The notes under the pieces are model-generated. The model saw nothing but the letters and a program-made list of their open reading frames with translations, was not told the DNA's origin and did no database searches. From positions 1-21,236 of IMG/VR virus record IMGVR_UViG_3300035195_000286: a stretch of DNA of 21,236 bases. One strand, written 5' to 3'. The DNA comes from a virus. This document shows, one piece after another, positions 12,333-19,494 of the stretch; the first letter of the stretch is position 1, and every line of letters begins with the position of its first letter. A program made the position numbers and the translations under genes.

Positions 12333-14593
12333 TAGTTATAATACTTGTCCCACTTGTCAAAACTGTAGTCTTGACCTATCTCAAAGTCACACCCCACAGG
12401 ACAATTGGGTATAGAAAAGCCTCTGTCCTTCTGGACAAAAGATTTCAGGTTTTTACAATAGACGTCCATTTCAGTCTCTGGTACTTCTGCAAGAATTGAA
12501 TCGTGCACAAGCCCGAAGATTTTGGACTTCATTCCAGTTCTATTGATGTAGTGTTGCATATCTATCGCACCCAATAGGTTGATGTCCGATGCGACGGATT
12601 GTACTAGAAAGTTAATTCCACTTCTTACTTCGTGAGACGCAATACCTTTGTCCTTACTCTTGGCATTGGGAAGCCTACGCTTCCTACCGAATTCGCTGTA
12701 AATGAATGCATTGGCACGAATAAACGAACCGCAATCATCTAACCACTTCTTCAGATTGGGGAATGACTGGAAGTATTCTGAAATAACTGTCTGAGCATCA
12801 TGCATTGAGAACTCTGTTCCAGAGTCCTTCGTAACTTGCCATGAGATTTTAGCTGGGCCTGCACCGTACATAATACCGAATGTTACAGCCTTAGCTTGTT
12901 GACGTTTGTCTTTGTATAATTCATCGACTTGGTCAGCTTCACATGGTAGTTTAAAGACTTGCTTCGCGATAGTCGAGTGAAAGTTGCCTCCACTCTTGAA
13001 TACGTTCTGCAGTCCTACGTCTTTCGCCAAAACAGCGGCAACATACACTTCTGCCGTTGTTAAGTCCATAGAGACGATTTTGTGCCCTTCTTTTGCTAGT
13101 ATACAGCCTTTAACCGTGGGGTTATCCCTCGGAAGCTGTTGCATATTCAATTTACCACTAGAAGAAAGACGTCCAGAAGTTGTGCCATGCAGGTTGAATC
13201 CTGTACGGAGTCTACTATCTCTATCAAGATTCGGTATAATCTTATCAAGATATGTAGTCTTTATCTTGTTCTTCTGTCTAATTTCTAGTATGTGTTTAGG
13301 AACAGCGTGTTCTTCTGCCAGTTCATTAAGAACCTCAGCATCAGTACTATGGGCACCTGTACCTGTTTTCTTACCCGTTGGGGTTAGATTTATAAAATCG
13401 AATAAAAGGGATCGAAGTTGTACTGTGGAGTTCGGGTTAAAGTCTTTACCCTGTGCTTTCTCAAACTGTCTCACTTCAGGAAATTCGTATAACTCTGCAA
13501 CTGCTTTCGTTATATCTTCCTGCATTACACCCTGAGCAAAGTCTAGTCGCTCACGGTTGAAAGGAACACCATTGTTCTCAACTTGCCTTAAAAAGTTACA
13601 GCCTTCGAGTAGAATATTCTCATAGACCCATAAGAGTCTCTTGTTCTTCTCGATTGCTGGCTTCATCTTCTGATATAGTGAAAAGGTTACTACTGCGTCC
13701 ATAGCCGCGTAATCTTTCATTACATCAAAAGGTATTAGGTCATAGCTAAAGGCTTGCTTTAGTATGCCATGTTTTCTCCTGTACTCTGCGCCCCAATCTT
13801 CTAACGGCTTCTCATAGTCTCCATAAGGAGTATGCTTCATCGCTAGTTGTTTAAGACCGTGTGTGCCAGGGTTTTCATCGAACATATAATGCATAAGCAT
13901 TGTATCTTCGAATTTTGGAAACTCGAAATTAAAATGGTAAATAAACCATTGTAAATCGAACTTCGCATTGTGAAATACTACAGTTTTCTTGTTGAAGAGT
14001 TCCTGCATTTTTGCTTCGACTTCTTCATCAATTACGTCGCAATCACAATAAATACCATGATCAGGCTCATAAGACATACTAAATCCAAGCATATAGCCGT
14101 CCCTACAGTATAAAGCACTTGTCTCTGAGTCGAGTGCGATATATGGGAGCGGGTGGTCGATCGCCGCTTGGATAAATTTAAGTGCTGTTTCTTTGTCCTG
14201 TATGCCATAGCATTTGTCTTCCGATAGTTTCTCAATTATTAGTTCTCCGCTAACATACCCTGAGATGCTTTCAATAGCATCTTCGAAAGCTTTCTTAGCT
14301 TCAGGTTTGAACTTAATGATAGCTGGATTGATGAGAGCTAAAAACTTCTCATCTATAATTTTACCATTGTATTCTGTTACTGATGTTTTTCTAGTGTACT
14401 GCTTAAATGCTTCTGCTCCCACTAAGATTAGCCAATCATAGTCGTCAGGATTTAGTTCTAGGTCAACATCTTTCTTAAGAACTTTTGTTACCGAACTATC
14501 AGAACATAACGCAAAACGTTCAAATTCAAACTCGAAGTATCTATCGAAGTTTGTACTTGTTGGCTTGGTTTCTATAAGTGCTACTTTAGCCAT
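12332..14593 (-). CDS. family A DNA polymerase with 3'-5' exonuclease
   Basis: A 753-residue replicative polymerase. The proofreading domain is intact: Exo I D155-S-E157, Exo II HNAKFD (N209, D213), Exo III Y295-x3-D299. Polymerase motif A is VSMD510LTTAE515VY, motif B R564QQAK568AVTF572GIMYG, motif C LVH697D698S. F572 corresponds to E. coli Phe762, a position used to sort viral PolA types. Two residues differ from E. coli Pol I: Arg712 is replaced by Tyr517, and the Glu of HDE is replaced by Ser699. There is no 5'-3' exonuclease domain; that activity is encoded separately at 1-687. ATG 14593 overlaps the upstream nuclease-like gene by 13 bases. It works with the primase, helicase and SSB in this window. 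Confidence 0.97.
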   Translation of the reverse strand: MAKVALIETKPTSTNFDRYFEFEFERFALCSDSSVTKVLKKDVDLELNPDDYDWLILVGAEAFKQYTRKTSVTEYNGKIIDEKFLALINPAIIKFKPEAKKAFEDAIESISGYVSGELIIEKLSEDKCYGIQDKETALKFIQAAIDHPLPYIALDSETSALYCRDGYMLGFSMSYEPDHGIYCDCDVIDEEVEAKMQELFNKKTVVFHNAKFDLQWFIYHFNFEFPKFEDTMLMHYMFDENPGTHGLKQLAMKHTPYGDYEKPLEDWGAEYRRKHGILKQAFSYDLIPFDVMKDYAAMDAVVTFSLYQKMKPAIEKNKRLLWVYENILLEGCNFLRQVENNGVPFNRERLDFAQGVMQEDITKAVAELYEFPEVRQFEKAQGKDFNPNSTVQLRSLLFDFINLTPTGKKTGTGAHSTDAEVLNELAEEHAVPKHILEIRQKNKIKTTYLDKIIPNLDRDSRLRTGFNLHGTTSGRLSSSGKLNMQQLPRDNPTVKGCILAKEGHKIVSMDLTTAEVYVAAVLAKDVGLQNVFKSGGNFHSTIAKQVFKLPCEADQVDELYKDKRQQAKAVTFGIMYGAGPAKISWQVTKDSGTEFSMHDAQTVISEYFQSFPNLKKWLDDCGSFIRANAFIYSEFGRKRRLPNAKSKDKGIASHEVRSGINFLVQSVASDINLLGAIDMQHYINRTGMKSKIFGLVHDSILAEVPETEMDVYCKNLKSFVQKDRGFSIPNCPVGCDFEIGQDYSFDKWDKYYN

Positions 14594-15114
14594 TCTAATA
14601 ATTCTCCATAAGTTAATGTTTTAAATAAGTTGCAATCCAGATGATATTTATAGGTCTGTCTGTTTAAATGGAACTGACCTTCTCCTGTATTGCCCCTGTG
14701 TTGTTTGTTAGAGTATTTCATTTCTTTACCGATATCACTATTCTGCACCCTAAAGACTTGAATCATGTCTTTAAAGAATACTCCATAAAATAGTATATCA
14801 AATTCTTCTTTCTTGACTTGCTGGATATTACAATCCCAGTCGTAGTCTTGCCATTGGTGATACATAATATCGCGGTTGGCTTCGCATTCTAAAGCCTTAA
14901 ACAAGTTCCTGTCAGTTATCTTCAGTTCTGCTTTCTTCTGAACTCTCGAAAATTTACACTCTATACGACTACCATCAAATTTATCAAATAAGTCGTAGCT
15001 AAGAGTTCCACTTTCAGTAGCCTTTATAATCTTCTTAATCATAATCTCGGCAACTGTGCCAAATCTACGAGTATGCAATCCGAAGATTGCTTTTTGTAAC
15101 TGTTCACTATCCAT
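14581..15114 (-). CDS. putative PD-(D/E)XK endonuclease-like protein
   Basis: A 177-residue protein between primase and polymerase. It has RRFGTVAEIMIKKI with a conserved-type Glu (E23), then YDLFDKFDGSRIECKFSRV, where an acidic D41 or D47 is followed by E52-C-K54 in a beta strand: the layout of PD-(D/E)XK nucleases and type II restriction enzymes. Further segments are EEFDILFYGVFFKDMIQVF and a C-terminal GQFHLNRQTYKYHLDCNLFKTLTYGELLEWLK. I cannot name the exact family. It overlaps the primase end by eight bases and the polymerase start by 13 bases, so it belongs to the replication unit started at promoter P3. Possible roles are cutting host DNA or processing replication intermediates. The nuclease call is moderate. 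Confidence 0.6.
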   Translation of the reverse strand: MDSEQLQKAIFGLHTRRFGTVAEIMIKKIIKATESGTLSYDLFDKFDGSRIECKFSRVQKKAELKITDRNLFKALECEANRDIMYHQWQDYDWDCNIQQVKKEEFDILFYGVFFKDMIQVFRVQNSDIGKEMKYSNKQHRGNTGEGQFHLNRQTYKYHLDCNLFKTLTYGELLEWLK

Positions 15115-15949
15115 ATAATCGGGCTTTTAACTTGTGTATTTGGGCTGGAGTGAACCCGCCTGGGTCTTGTCCGTCCTTTAGTTTAATCTGCTGTACTGAC
15201 AGTTCCATTTTCTCTGCCAATGTTTTAATTTGTTCTGATGCTTTTTGGCCTGCTTCGTCGCCATCAAACAATATATCAATTCCCTGCACTCCTTGTAGTT
15301 TGAGCAGGGATAGCTTGAACCAGTCCATTTGTTGTGTTCCGAAACAGCAAACTGTGTTCTTTAAGCCATTGTCCCAAAGATTGAGACAATCAAAAATTCC
15401 TTCTACCAATATAACTCTATTAGCTATTGGTTTAACCTTAGCTGGAGTGAACGGCATCTTTACCCCGTGTGGGTAGATATAATACTTGTCGCTGCCTACT
15501 GCTCCTGCTATGCTTCTCCCTAAGAGTGCAATAGTTCTGCCTGTCAAATCACGAATGGGAAAGATAATCCTACCTTCAAACTTTGGAACATTCCAAGTGA
15601 AGGCTTGCCATATCTTTAGAGTTTCCTCAGAGATATTGCGGTAAGGACCACCTTTCCATTCGATCCGGTCTTCTGGGAGTTGAATACCTACGGTTTGTGA
15701 ACGGGCTTTTGCAATCTTGTCTTTAATTCTGTGTACTTTAACCTCTAGTGGACTCTCTGGAGCACCGAAGTATGTAAATATGTTACCTTTATAACCACAA
15801 CCGAAACAGTGCATTACGCCTGTAACTTTGTCTACCCTAAGGCTTGGGTTATTATCGTCATGCTCAGGATTTAGGCATGATATTAGTGCGTCCTGTCCTT
15901 TGACAGTAAACGGCATCTTCTTTTCTTGTAATAAGTCTATTGCTATCAT
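15107..15949 (-). CDS. DNA primase (CHC2 zinc finger plus TOPRIM)
   Basis: A 280-residue primase like the N-terminal half of T7 gp4. The zinc finger is C25-LNPE-H30...MHC48FGC51G; the TOPRIM domain has LVE183GIFD187 and LFD229GD231EAG. The RNA-polymerase-domain region between them includes FEGRIIFPIRDLTGRTIALLGRS. No helicase domain is fused; the helicase is encoded at 18071-19432. It makes RNA primers for lagging-strand synthesis. It is the first gene after promoter P3: only ten bases separate the -10 box from ATG 15949, so the predicted mRNA leader is about four bases and has no Shine-Dalgarno, implying leaderless translation. An ATG at codon 12 also lacks a well-placed Shine-Dalgarno and would still keep all motifs. 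Identity is strong. Confidence 0.94.
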   Translation of the reverse strand: MIAIDLLQEKKMPFTVKGQDALISCLNPEHDDNNPSLRVDKVTGVMHCFGCGYKGNIFTYFGAPESPLEVKVHRIKDKIAKARSQTVGIQLPEDRIEWKGGPYRNISEETLKIWQAFTWNVPKFEGRIIFPIRDLTGRTIALLGRSIAGAVGSDKYYIYPHGVKMPFTPAKVKPIANRVILVEGIFDCLNLWDNGLKNTVCCFGTQQMDWFKLSLLKLQGVQGIDILFDGDEAGQKASEQIKTLAEKMELSVQQIKLKDGQDPGGFTPAQIHKLKARLYG

Positions 15950-15959
15950 TTATAAGTAT

Positions 15960-16000
15960 ATTATACAGGAATTTTGACCTTGTGTCAAGTATTATTTTTC
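15960..16000 (-). promoter_or_regulatory. sigma70-type promoter P3 of the same family
   Basis: On the minus strand TTGACA (15988-15983) and TATAAT (15965-15960) are spaced by 17 bases, followed by ATA as in P1. Upstream lies GAAAAATAATACTTGACA, a close variant of the box shared by P1 and P2. The -35 overlaps the stop codon of the ParB-like gene. It should drive primase, the nuclease-like gene and DNA polymerase. The expected start site is about 15953, four bases before the primase ATG. Confidence 0.88.
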
Positions 16001-16524
16001 CTTTCCATAGATTTAATTCTTTCTGAGCCAAGCGTAGATTTGTGTTTCCATTCTAGCTCGTCCCCCAATTTTTCAAATTCTGTCATCTTGACACCACTAG
16101 GATCAGCATCATCTTCGTAATAAAGTGACTTCCATACTAATTCTACCATCTGAAAGTAGACTGCTACAGCTTTATCTCTAAAATCTTTGTCTCCCCATAG
16201 ATACCATACTAACCAGTACTCTTTATCTATACGGCAAACTCTTATTTCTTGTTCTCCTAGTTCGGGAAAGTCTTTTACAATCTCTGCGTATGCTCTTAGT
16301 CTTTGTGAGCCAGCGATTGGGTACCAGTTAGGCATCGTTAGAATAGGCGCTTTCATTCCATGGGATAGTAATGAATCTCTGAGAGGTTCATTCAAGGGGA
16401 CGGATTTAATATTCTCCTTTACCTTGTCCTGTTCTAGTAGCCAGTTTATCTTTCTAACATACCACGTATTAGGTGGCATAGGTATAAGTTCCGCAGTTTC
16501 TCTACTTACTCTGTCGTTTGCCAT
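15985..16524 (-). CDS. ParB/Srx-fold-like protein
   Basis: A 179-residue protein. The N-terminal half has the pattern of ParB N-terminal/sulfiredoxin-like domains: VPLNEPLRDSLLSHGMKAPILTMPNWYPIAGSQRLRAYAEI (about 42-82), where the G-S-Q-R-L-R-A segment matches the G-x-x-R box that binds nucleotide in ParB-like proteins. The C-terminal half is acidic and aromatic, ending in a basic tail KHKSTLGSERIKSMERKNN. No HTH domain follows, so it is not a full partition protein. It starts at ATG 16524, overlapping the upstream small gene by 19 bases, and ends inside promoter P3. The molecular role is unknown; such domains in phages also occur in DNA-modification and regulatory proteins. Confidence 0.6.
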   Translation of the reverse strand: MANDRVSRETAELIPMPPNTWYVRKINWLLEQDKVKENIKSVPLNEPLRDSLLSHGMKAPILTMPNWYPIAGSQRLRAYAEIVKDFPELGEQEIRVCRIDKEYWLVWYLWGDKDFRDKAVAVYFQMVELVWKSLYYEDDADPSGVKMTEFEKLGDELEWKHKSTLGSERIKSMERKNNT

Positions 16525-16763
16525 TGAGCAAGCTCCTGCTTAATAACTTGTATTTGTTCTTCGTAATCAAACCAGAGACTACCACTACCAGTATTATTTT
16601 GTAACTTCTCTAGAATAATGAGTCTATCAATCTTATTTGCAATAGACTCTGGGTATTCTGATTTATGTTTCATTTTTCTACTATAGTCTTTTTCTGACTT
16701 GTGAGCTCCTGCTCCTGATTTGTTCCTGCTATGTTTAGCTACTGGATTGTTTATCTTTTTCAT
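16506..16763 (-). CDS. small basic phage protein of unknown function
   Basis: An 85-residue protein whose first 35 residues are very basic (MKKINNPVAKHSRNKSGAG and following), while the rest is a likely amphipathic helical region (ANKIDRLIILEKLQ...EEQIQVIKQELAQWQ). N-termini of the K-K-I-N-N-P-V-A-K-H type are common in small phage proteins, where I know no function. It may bind nucleic acid through the basic segment. Its ATG overlaps the gene upstream by 29 bases and its end overlaps the ParB-like gene by 19 bases. The coding call rests on this packing and on the composition. Confidence 0.65.
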   Translation of the reverse strand: MKKINNPVAKHSRNKSGAGAHKSEKDYSRKMKHKSEYPESIANKIDRLIILEKLQNNTGSGSLWFDYEEQIQVIKQELAQWQTTE

Positions 16764-17019
16764 ATTGTAATTCTAGCTCCCTAGATTCTTTTAAAAAGTC
16801 TATTGCCTTACCGTTTCTATAGGGTAAATCAGGCATCATATCCCAATCTTCTACAAACCTAAGCCAAATGCGTCCTTCATGGACTTGGACTTTAAATGTT
16901 TTACCTTCATAGAATCGTAATGATTCCATACTTAATTCTTCATCAAATTGTATATCTTCACCCTCTCGAATGAATTTATAGTCTACAAACGTTACTCGGT
17001 CTGGGTTAGCTTGTGCCAC
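16735..17019 (-). CDS. small protein of unknown function
   Basis: A 94-residue protein starting at GTG 17019, supported by AAGGAG eight bases upstream. It is acidic and aromatic: FVDYKFIREGEDIQFDEELSMESLRFYEGKTFKVQVHEGRIWLRFVED suggests a small beta-barrel or SH3-like domain, followed by a charged C-terminal helix KAIDFLKESRELELQYEKDKQ. I do not recognise the family. It overlaps the cupin gene by 14 bases and the next small gene by 29 bases, so it belongs to the helicase-to-ParB operon. Confidence 0.65.
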   Translation of the reverse strand: MAQANPDRVTFVDYKFIREGEDIQFDEELSMESLRFYEGKTFKVQVHEGRIWLRFVEDWDMMPDLPYRNGKAIDFLKESRELELQYEKDKQSSS

Positions 17020-17350
17020 CTACAGTTCTCCTTTTAATGTCATTATGGTTGAATTCTGCCCAATAGAGTTCAAATGCAACTCCATCTTTTAGTCCTTCAA
17101 ATTGATGTATTACGCCAGGCTTAACCTGCGTAAAGTCGCCTGGATTTAGGATTGTTTCATCTACTAAATCGTAATCATTTTGCCAGCATCTTACTAGCAT
17201 CTGTCCTGACTCAACGAAAAAGCCATTCCATTTAAATTCATGCTCATGTTCTGAACACTTCATTCCTTTCTTAAATTCTACTCTATGGAACTCTAAGACT
17301 CCATTAGCGTGTATTAACTCTGTTTGTCCCCATATTTTACCTGCTTTCAT
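17006..17350 (-). CDS. cupin-domain protein
   Basis: A 114-residue single-domain cupin. Motif 1 is GMKCSEHEHEFKWNGFFVESG, giving G-x5-H-x-H with Asn or Gly where the family often has Glu; motif 2 is PGDFTQVKPGVIHQF, giving the third metal-binding His. Between them lies RCWQNDYDLVDETIL. The fold usually binds a metal and acts as a sugar isomerase, oxygenase or small-ligand sensor; single-domain phage members have no assigned function that I know. ATG 17350 has AGGA eight bases upstream and overlaps the preceding stop as ATGA. The replacement of the metal-ligand Glu is worth noting but occurs in other cupins. The domain is well supported; the function is unknown. Confidence 0.8.
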   Translation of the reverse strand: MKAGKIWGQTELIHANGVLEFHRVEFKKGMKCSEHEHEFKWNGFFVESGQMLVRCWQNDYDLVDETILNPGDFTQVKPGVIHQFEGLKDGVAFELYWAEFNHNDIKRRTVGGTS

Positions 17351-18081
17351 ATCTTTTTCCTAAAATAATGTGTTTTCCACTTAGTTAGCGGATAACCAAA
17401 GAAGTAATGTAAAAACAACTGATACACTCCCTCTACTGTTATAATATTATATGCGTGATTGCCCTGGGGCGTACCTATATCGTAAAAGTACTTGTTGTTT
17501 ACATATATTGAAAAACCTGTGGTCTTTCTTATTTTTTGCCACTCTAATTTTCTTTCTGGCGTATCATACGTATCTGCGCCTAAATATACATCTGTAGATA
17601 GTGAAAAATCATAAATATCTGCTACTCCTTCGCCTCTACCAGACCTATGTAGTGCTATCCACTTTATTAGGTTGTTGCCCTGTCTATCTCTAAGAATAGG
17701 TTTTATATTGTTAAAATAAGGTGCGTACTGCATTCTATTAGTGCATCGTGGGTCTACTACCCAGCCTACTAATCTAACTTCAGGAAGTACTTTCTTTAGT
17801 ATTATTCTGTTTGTGCCTGGGTGTATGTTAAAAACTTGTTTTTCTAAGTCTCCGTATACAATAATCGGGTCTCGAAAGCCTAGTTTCCCTGACCTGTGTC
17901 GTTCTAGAACTGAGTCTATAAATACATATAGTCGTAAGTAAATTCTGTTTTCATTGTGATAAAGCCAGCCTTGGGCGCCCTGTGTCGTTTGCCACTCTCC
18001 ACAAAGTCCAATAAACTTAGTGTCTACGTCAAAAGCGAAAATACCTGCTCTAAAAGCTGGTGCCCATCTACTATAAATCAC
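17347..18081 (-). CDS. unknown protein, possibly ParB-fold-related
   Basis: A 244-residue protein starting at GTG 18081, with GGAG nine bases upstream, inside the end of the helicase gene. The middle has DPIIVYGDLEKQVFNIHPGTNRIILKKVLPEVRLVGWVVDPR, in which P-I-x-V-Y followed by H-P-G-T-N-R is reminiscent of the G-x-x-R box of ParB/Srx-like domains; this is weak. Other visible parts: WQTTQGAQGWLYHNENRIYLRLYVFIDSVLERHRSG and a C-terminal aromatic segment GVYQLFLHYFFGYPLTKWKTHYFRKKI. There is no signal peptide or clear membrane span. It ends with an ATGA overlap into the cupin gene. It appears to be a phage-specific protein of the replication operon. Confidence 0.6.
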   Translation of the reverse strand: MIYSRWAPAFRAGIFAFDVDTKFIGLCGEWQTTQGAQGWLYHNENRIYLRLYVFIDSVLERHRSGKLGFRDPIIVYGDLEKQVFNIHPGTNRIILKKVLPEVRLVGWVVDPRCTNRMQYAPYFNNIKPILRDRQGNNLIKWIALHRSGRGEGVADIYDFSLSTDVYLGADTYDTPERKLEWQKIRKTTGFSIYVNNKYFYDIGTPQGNHAYNIITVEGVYQLFLHYFFGYPLTKWKTHYFRKKI

Positions 18082-19432
18082 TGTAGTCTTCTCCAGTATT
18101 CATACTTTCCCGCATTTCTGCTTTCTCGTCGGGGTCTATAGCTGTATGTGGTCCGATCTTTAGTGTTTCCCAGTCGATTTCCGAGATAAATGACTTCATC
18201 TCTCCACTACGCATTTTATTACATTTGAATTTGATTGCATTCTCTTCTTTGCCCCAATGTTCTAGGGTATACGACGCATCTACTGCATCTTCGATACCTT
18301 TGGAGAATCTTACCTCTCCTTTAGGGTTTGTTTGGAACGCTGATATGACCAATACTTCTTGGTCTTGGGCGAGTGCCTTCAATCCCTTTGAAATCTCTAT
18401 TTGTTCAGTCCATTCGTACTGACCAGAGCGACTAGGAGCATTGTGACGACGTACTTGGTTTAGATAATCTACAATTACCATACCCAGATCGGGGTACTCT
18501 ATCTTCTTCTGCCTAACTGTACTAATAATCTTAGCAAGTGTAAGTGAAGGGTCAAAGAATACATCTAACTGAGCCTCTTTCTTTAATTCACACTTTCGAG
18601 TGAGTGCATAGTGGAATTTGTCAAAATCTGTGGAAACATTCCAGTCCGCTAGGACTTCACTGCCTCCTTCAAATCTATCTGCCCACCACTCACCGATGCG
18701 TTTCCACTCTTTCTCATAAAGATTTCTCTTTATCAGTCTGCCTAGTGGTACACCTGTGGCCATGCTACACATTCTTTGCAGAATAGGTCGCTGATCCATC
18801 TCGATAGTAAAGTAAAGCACGGAACGTCCTGATTGCTGGGCATTGACAGCCATATTACAGCAAGCAAATGATTTTCCGTGACCTCGTTGCGCCCCCACAA
18901 TGACCAAGTCTTTGGGAGAGAATTGATAAGACAAGTCGTAGTCTTGGTTTAACCCTAAGCCTAAGTACTTTGCCAAATCGTCTTCAGAATCGAACAACTC
19001 AACCGTTTCCATTGTATCTTGGTCGTCGGCTGTGTTAACTCGATCTTGAACTTGTACGACCATCTCTTGCAGATAGTCGATATTCTCCTTTGCGTCAGCA
19101 ACGGAGATTGTTTCGTCTAAATAATGTTCTATCTTGGCTAGGATTTCATTCTGTGTGAACATATCCTTAAGATATTCTAATAGTTCGTGCGCTGGAGTAT
19201 CAGTCTCCACAGCCTCTATCGCAAAGATTTTCTCTTGGAGTTCTCTGGAACGTATTTCATACTTCAAATCCTCAAAAGAGGGAAGCGCATGAAACTTATG
19301 GACGTGTTTATCCACGACCTTCCAAATCTTTTGGTACTCGCCTTCAGGTAAATAATGCACCTGTAAGCGGTTCCAAGTCTCGAAATCTCCTTGCGATAAA
19401 AGTTGTTTTATAAGTGCACTTTCTACTGTCAT
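18071..19432 (-). CDS. replicative DnaB-like helicase
   Basis: A 453-residue hexameric-type helicase. The N-terminal region (1-150) is helical like a DnaB N-domain. The RecA-like core has Walker A VGAQRGHGKSF (179-189), the catalytic Glu of YFTIEM (E211), Walker B MVIVDYLNQVR (318-328), a Gln sensor and Arg-finger region VISAFQTNPKGEVRFSKGIEDAVDASYTLE, and an acidic tail. It unwinds DNA ahead of the polymerase and pairs with the separate primase at 15107. The frame opens at TTG 19444, but ATG 19432 is preferred because GGGAGAG lies immediately upstream at correct spacing. It begins just 14 bases after the T-tract of a hairpin terminator, so its expression depends on readthrough or antitermination from P1. 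Identity is strong. Confidence 0.95.
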   Translation of the reverse strand: MTVESALIKQLLSQGDFETWNRLQVHYLPEGEYQKIWKVVDKHVHKFHALPSFEDLKYEIRSRELQEKIFAIEAVETDTPAHELLEYLKDMFTQNEILAKIEHYLDETISVADAKENIDYLQEMVVQVQDRVNTADDQDTMETVELFDSEDDLAKYLGLGLNQDYDLSYQFSPKDLVIVGAQRGHGKSFACCNMAVNAQQSGRSVLYFTIEMDQRPILQRMCSMATGVPLGRLIKRNLYEKEWKRIGEWWADRFEGGSEVLADWNVSTDFDKFHYALTRKCELKKEAQLDVFFDPSLTLAKIISTVRQKKIEYPDLGMVIVDYLNQVRRHNAPSRSGQYEWTEQIEISKGLKALAQDQEVLVISAFQTNPKGEVRFSKGIEDAVDASYTLEHWGKEENAIKFKCNKMRSGEMKSFISEIDWETLKIGPHTAIDPDEKAEMRESMNTGEDYSDL

Positions 19433-19444
19433 AATCTCTCCCAA

Positions 19445-19470
19445 GAAAAAGCAGGGGAGCGAACTCCCCT
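19445..19470 (-). terminator. Rho-independent terminator or attenuator
   Basis: On the minus strand a perfect 7-bp stem AGGGGAG/CTCCCCT (19470-19464 and 19459-19453) closes a TTCG loop (19463-19460) and is followed by GCTTTTTC. This lies between the stop of the tandem-HTH gene (19495) and the helicase ATG (19432). It should end or reduce transcription from P1, giving more of the HTH and ligase proteins than of helicase. Confidence 0.85.
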
Positions 19471-19494
19471 ACAATCTTGACAATTAAAAAGTTG

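Noticed and set aside
19433-19444. TTG start for the helicase at 19444
   Set aside because: The extra codons contain the GGGAGAG ribosome-binding site of the ATG at 19432.
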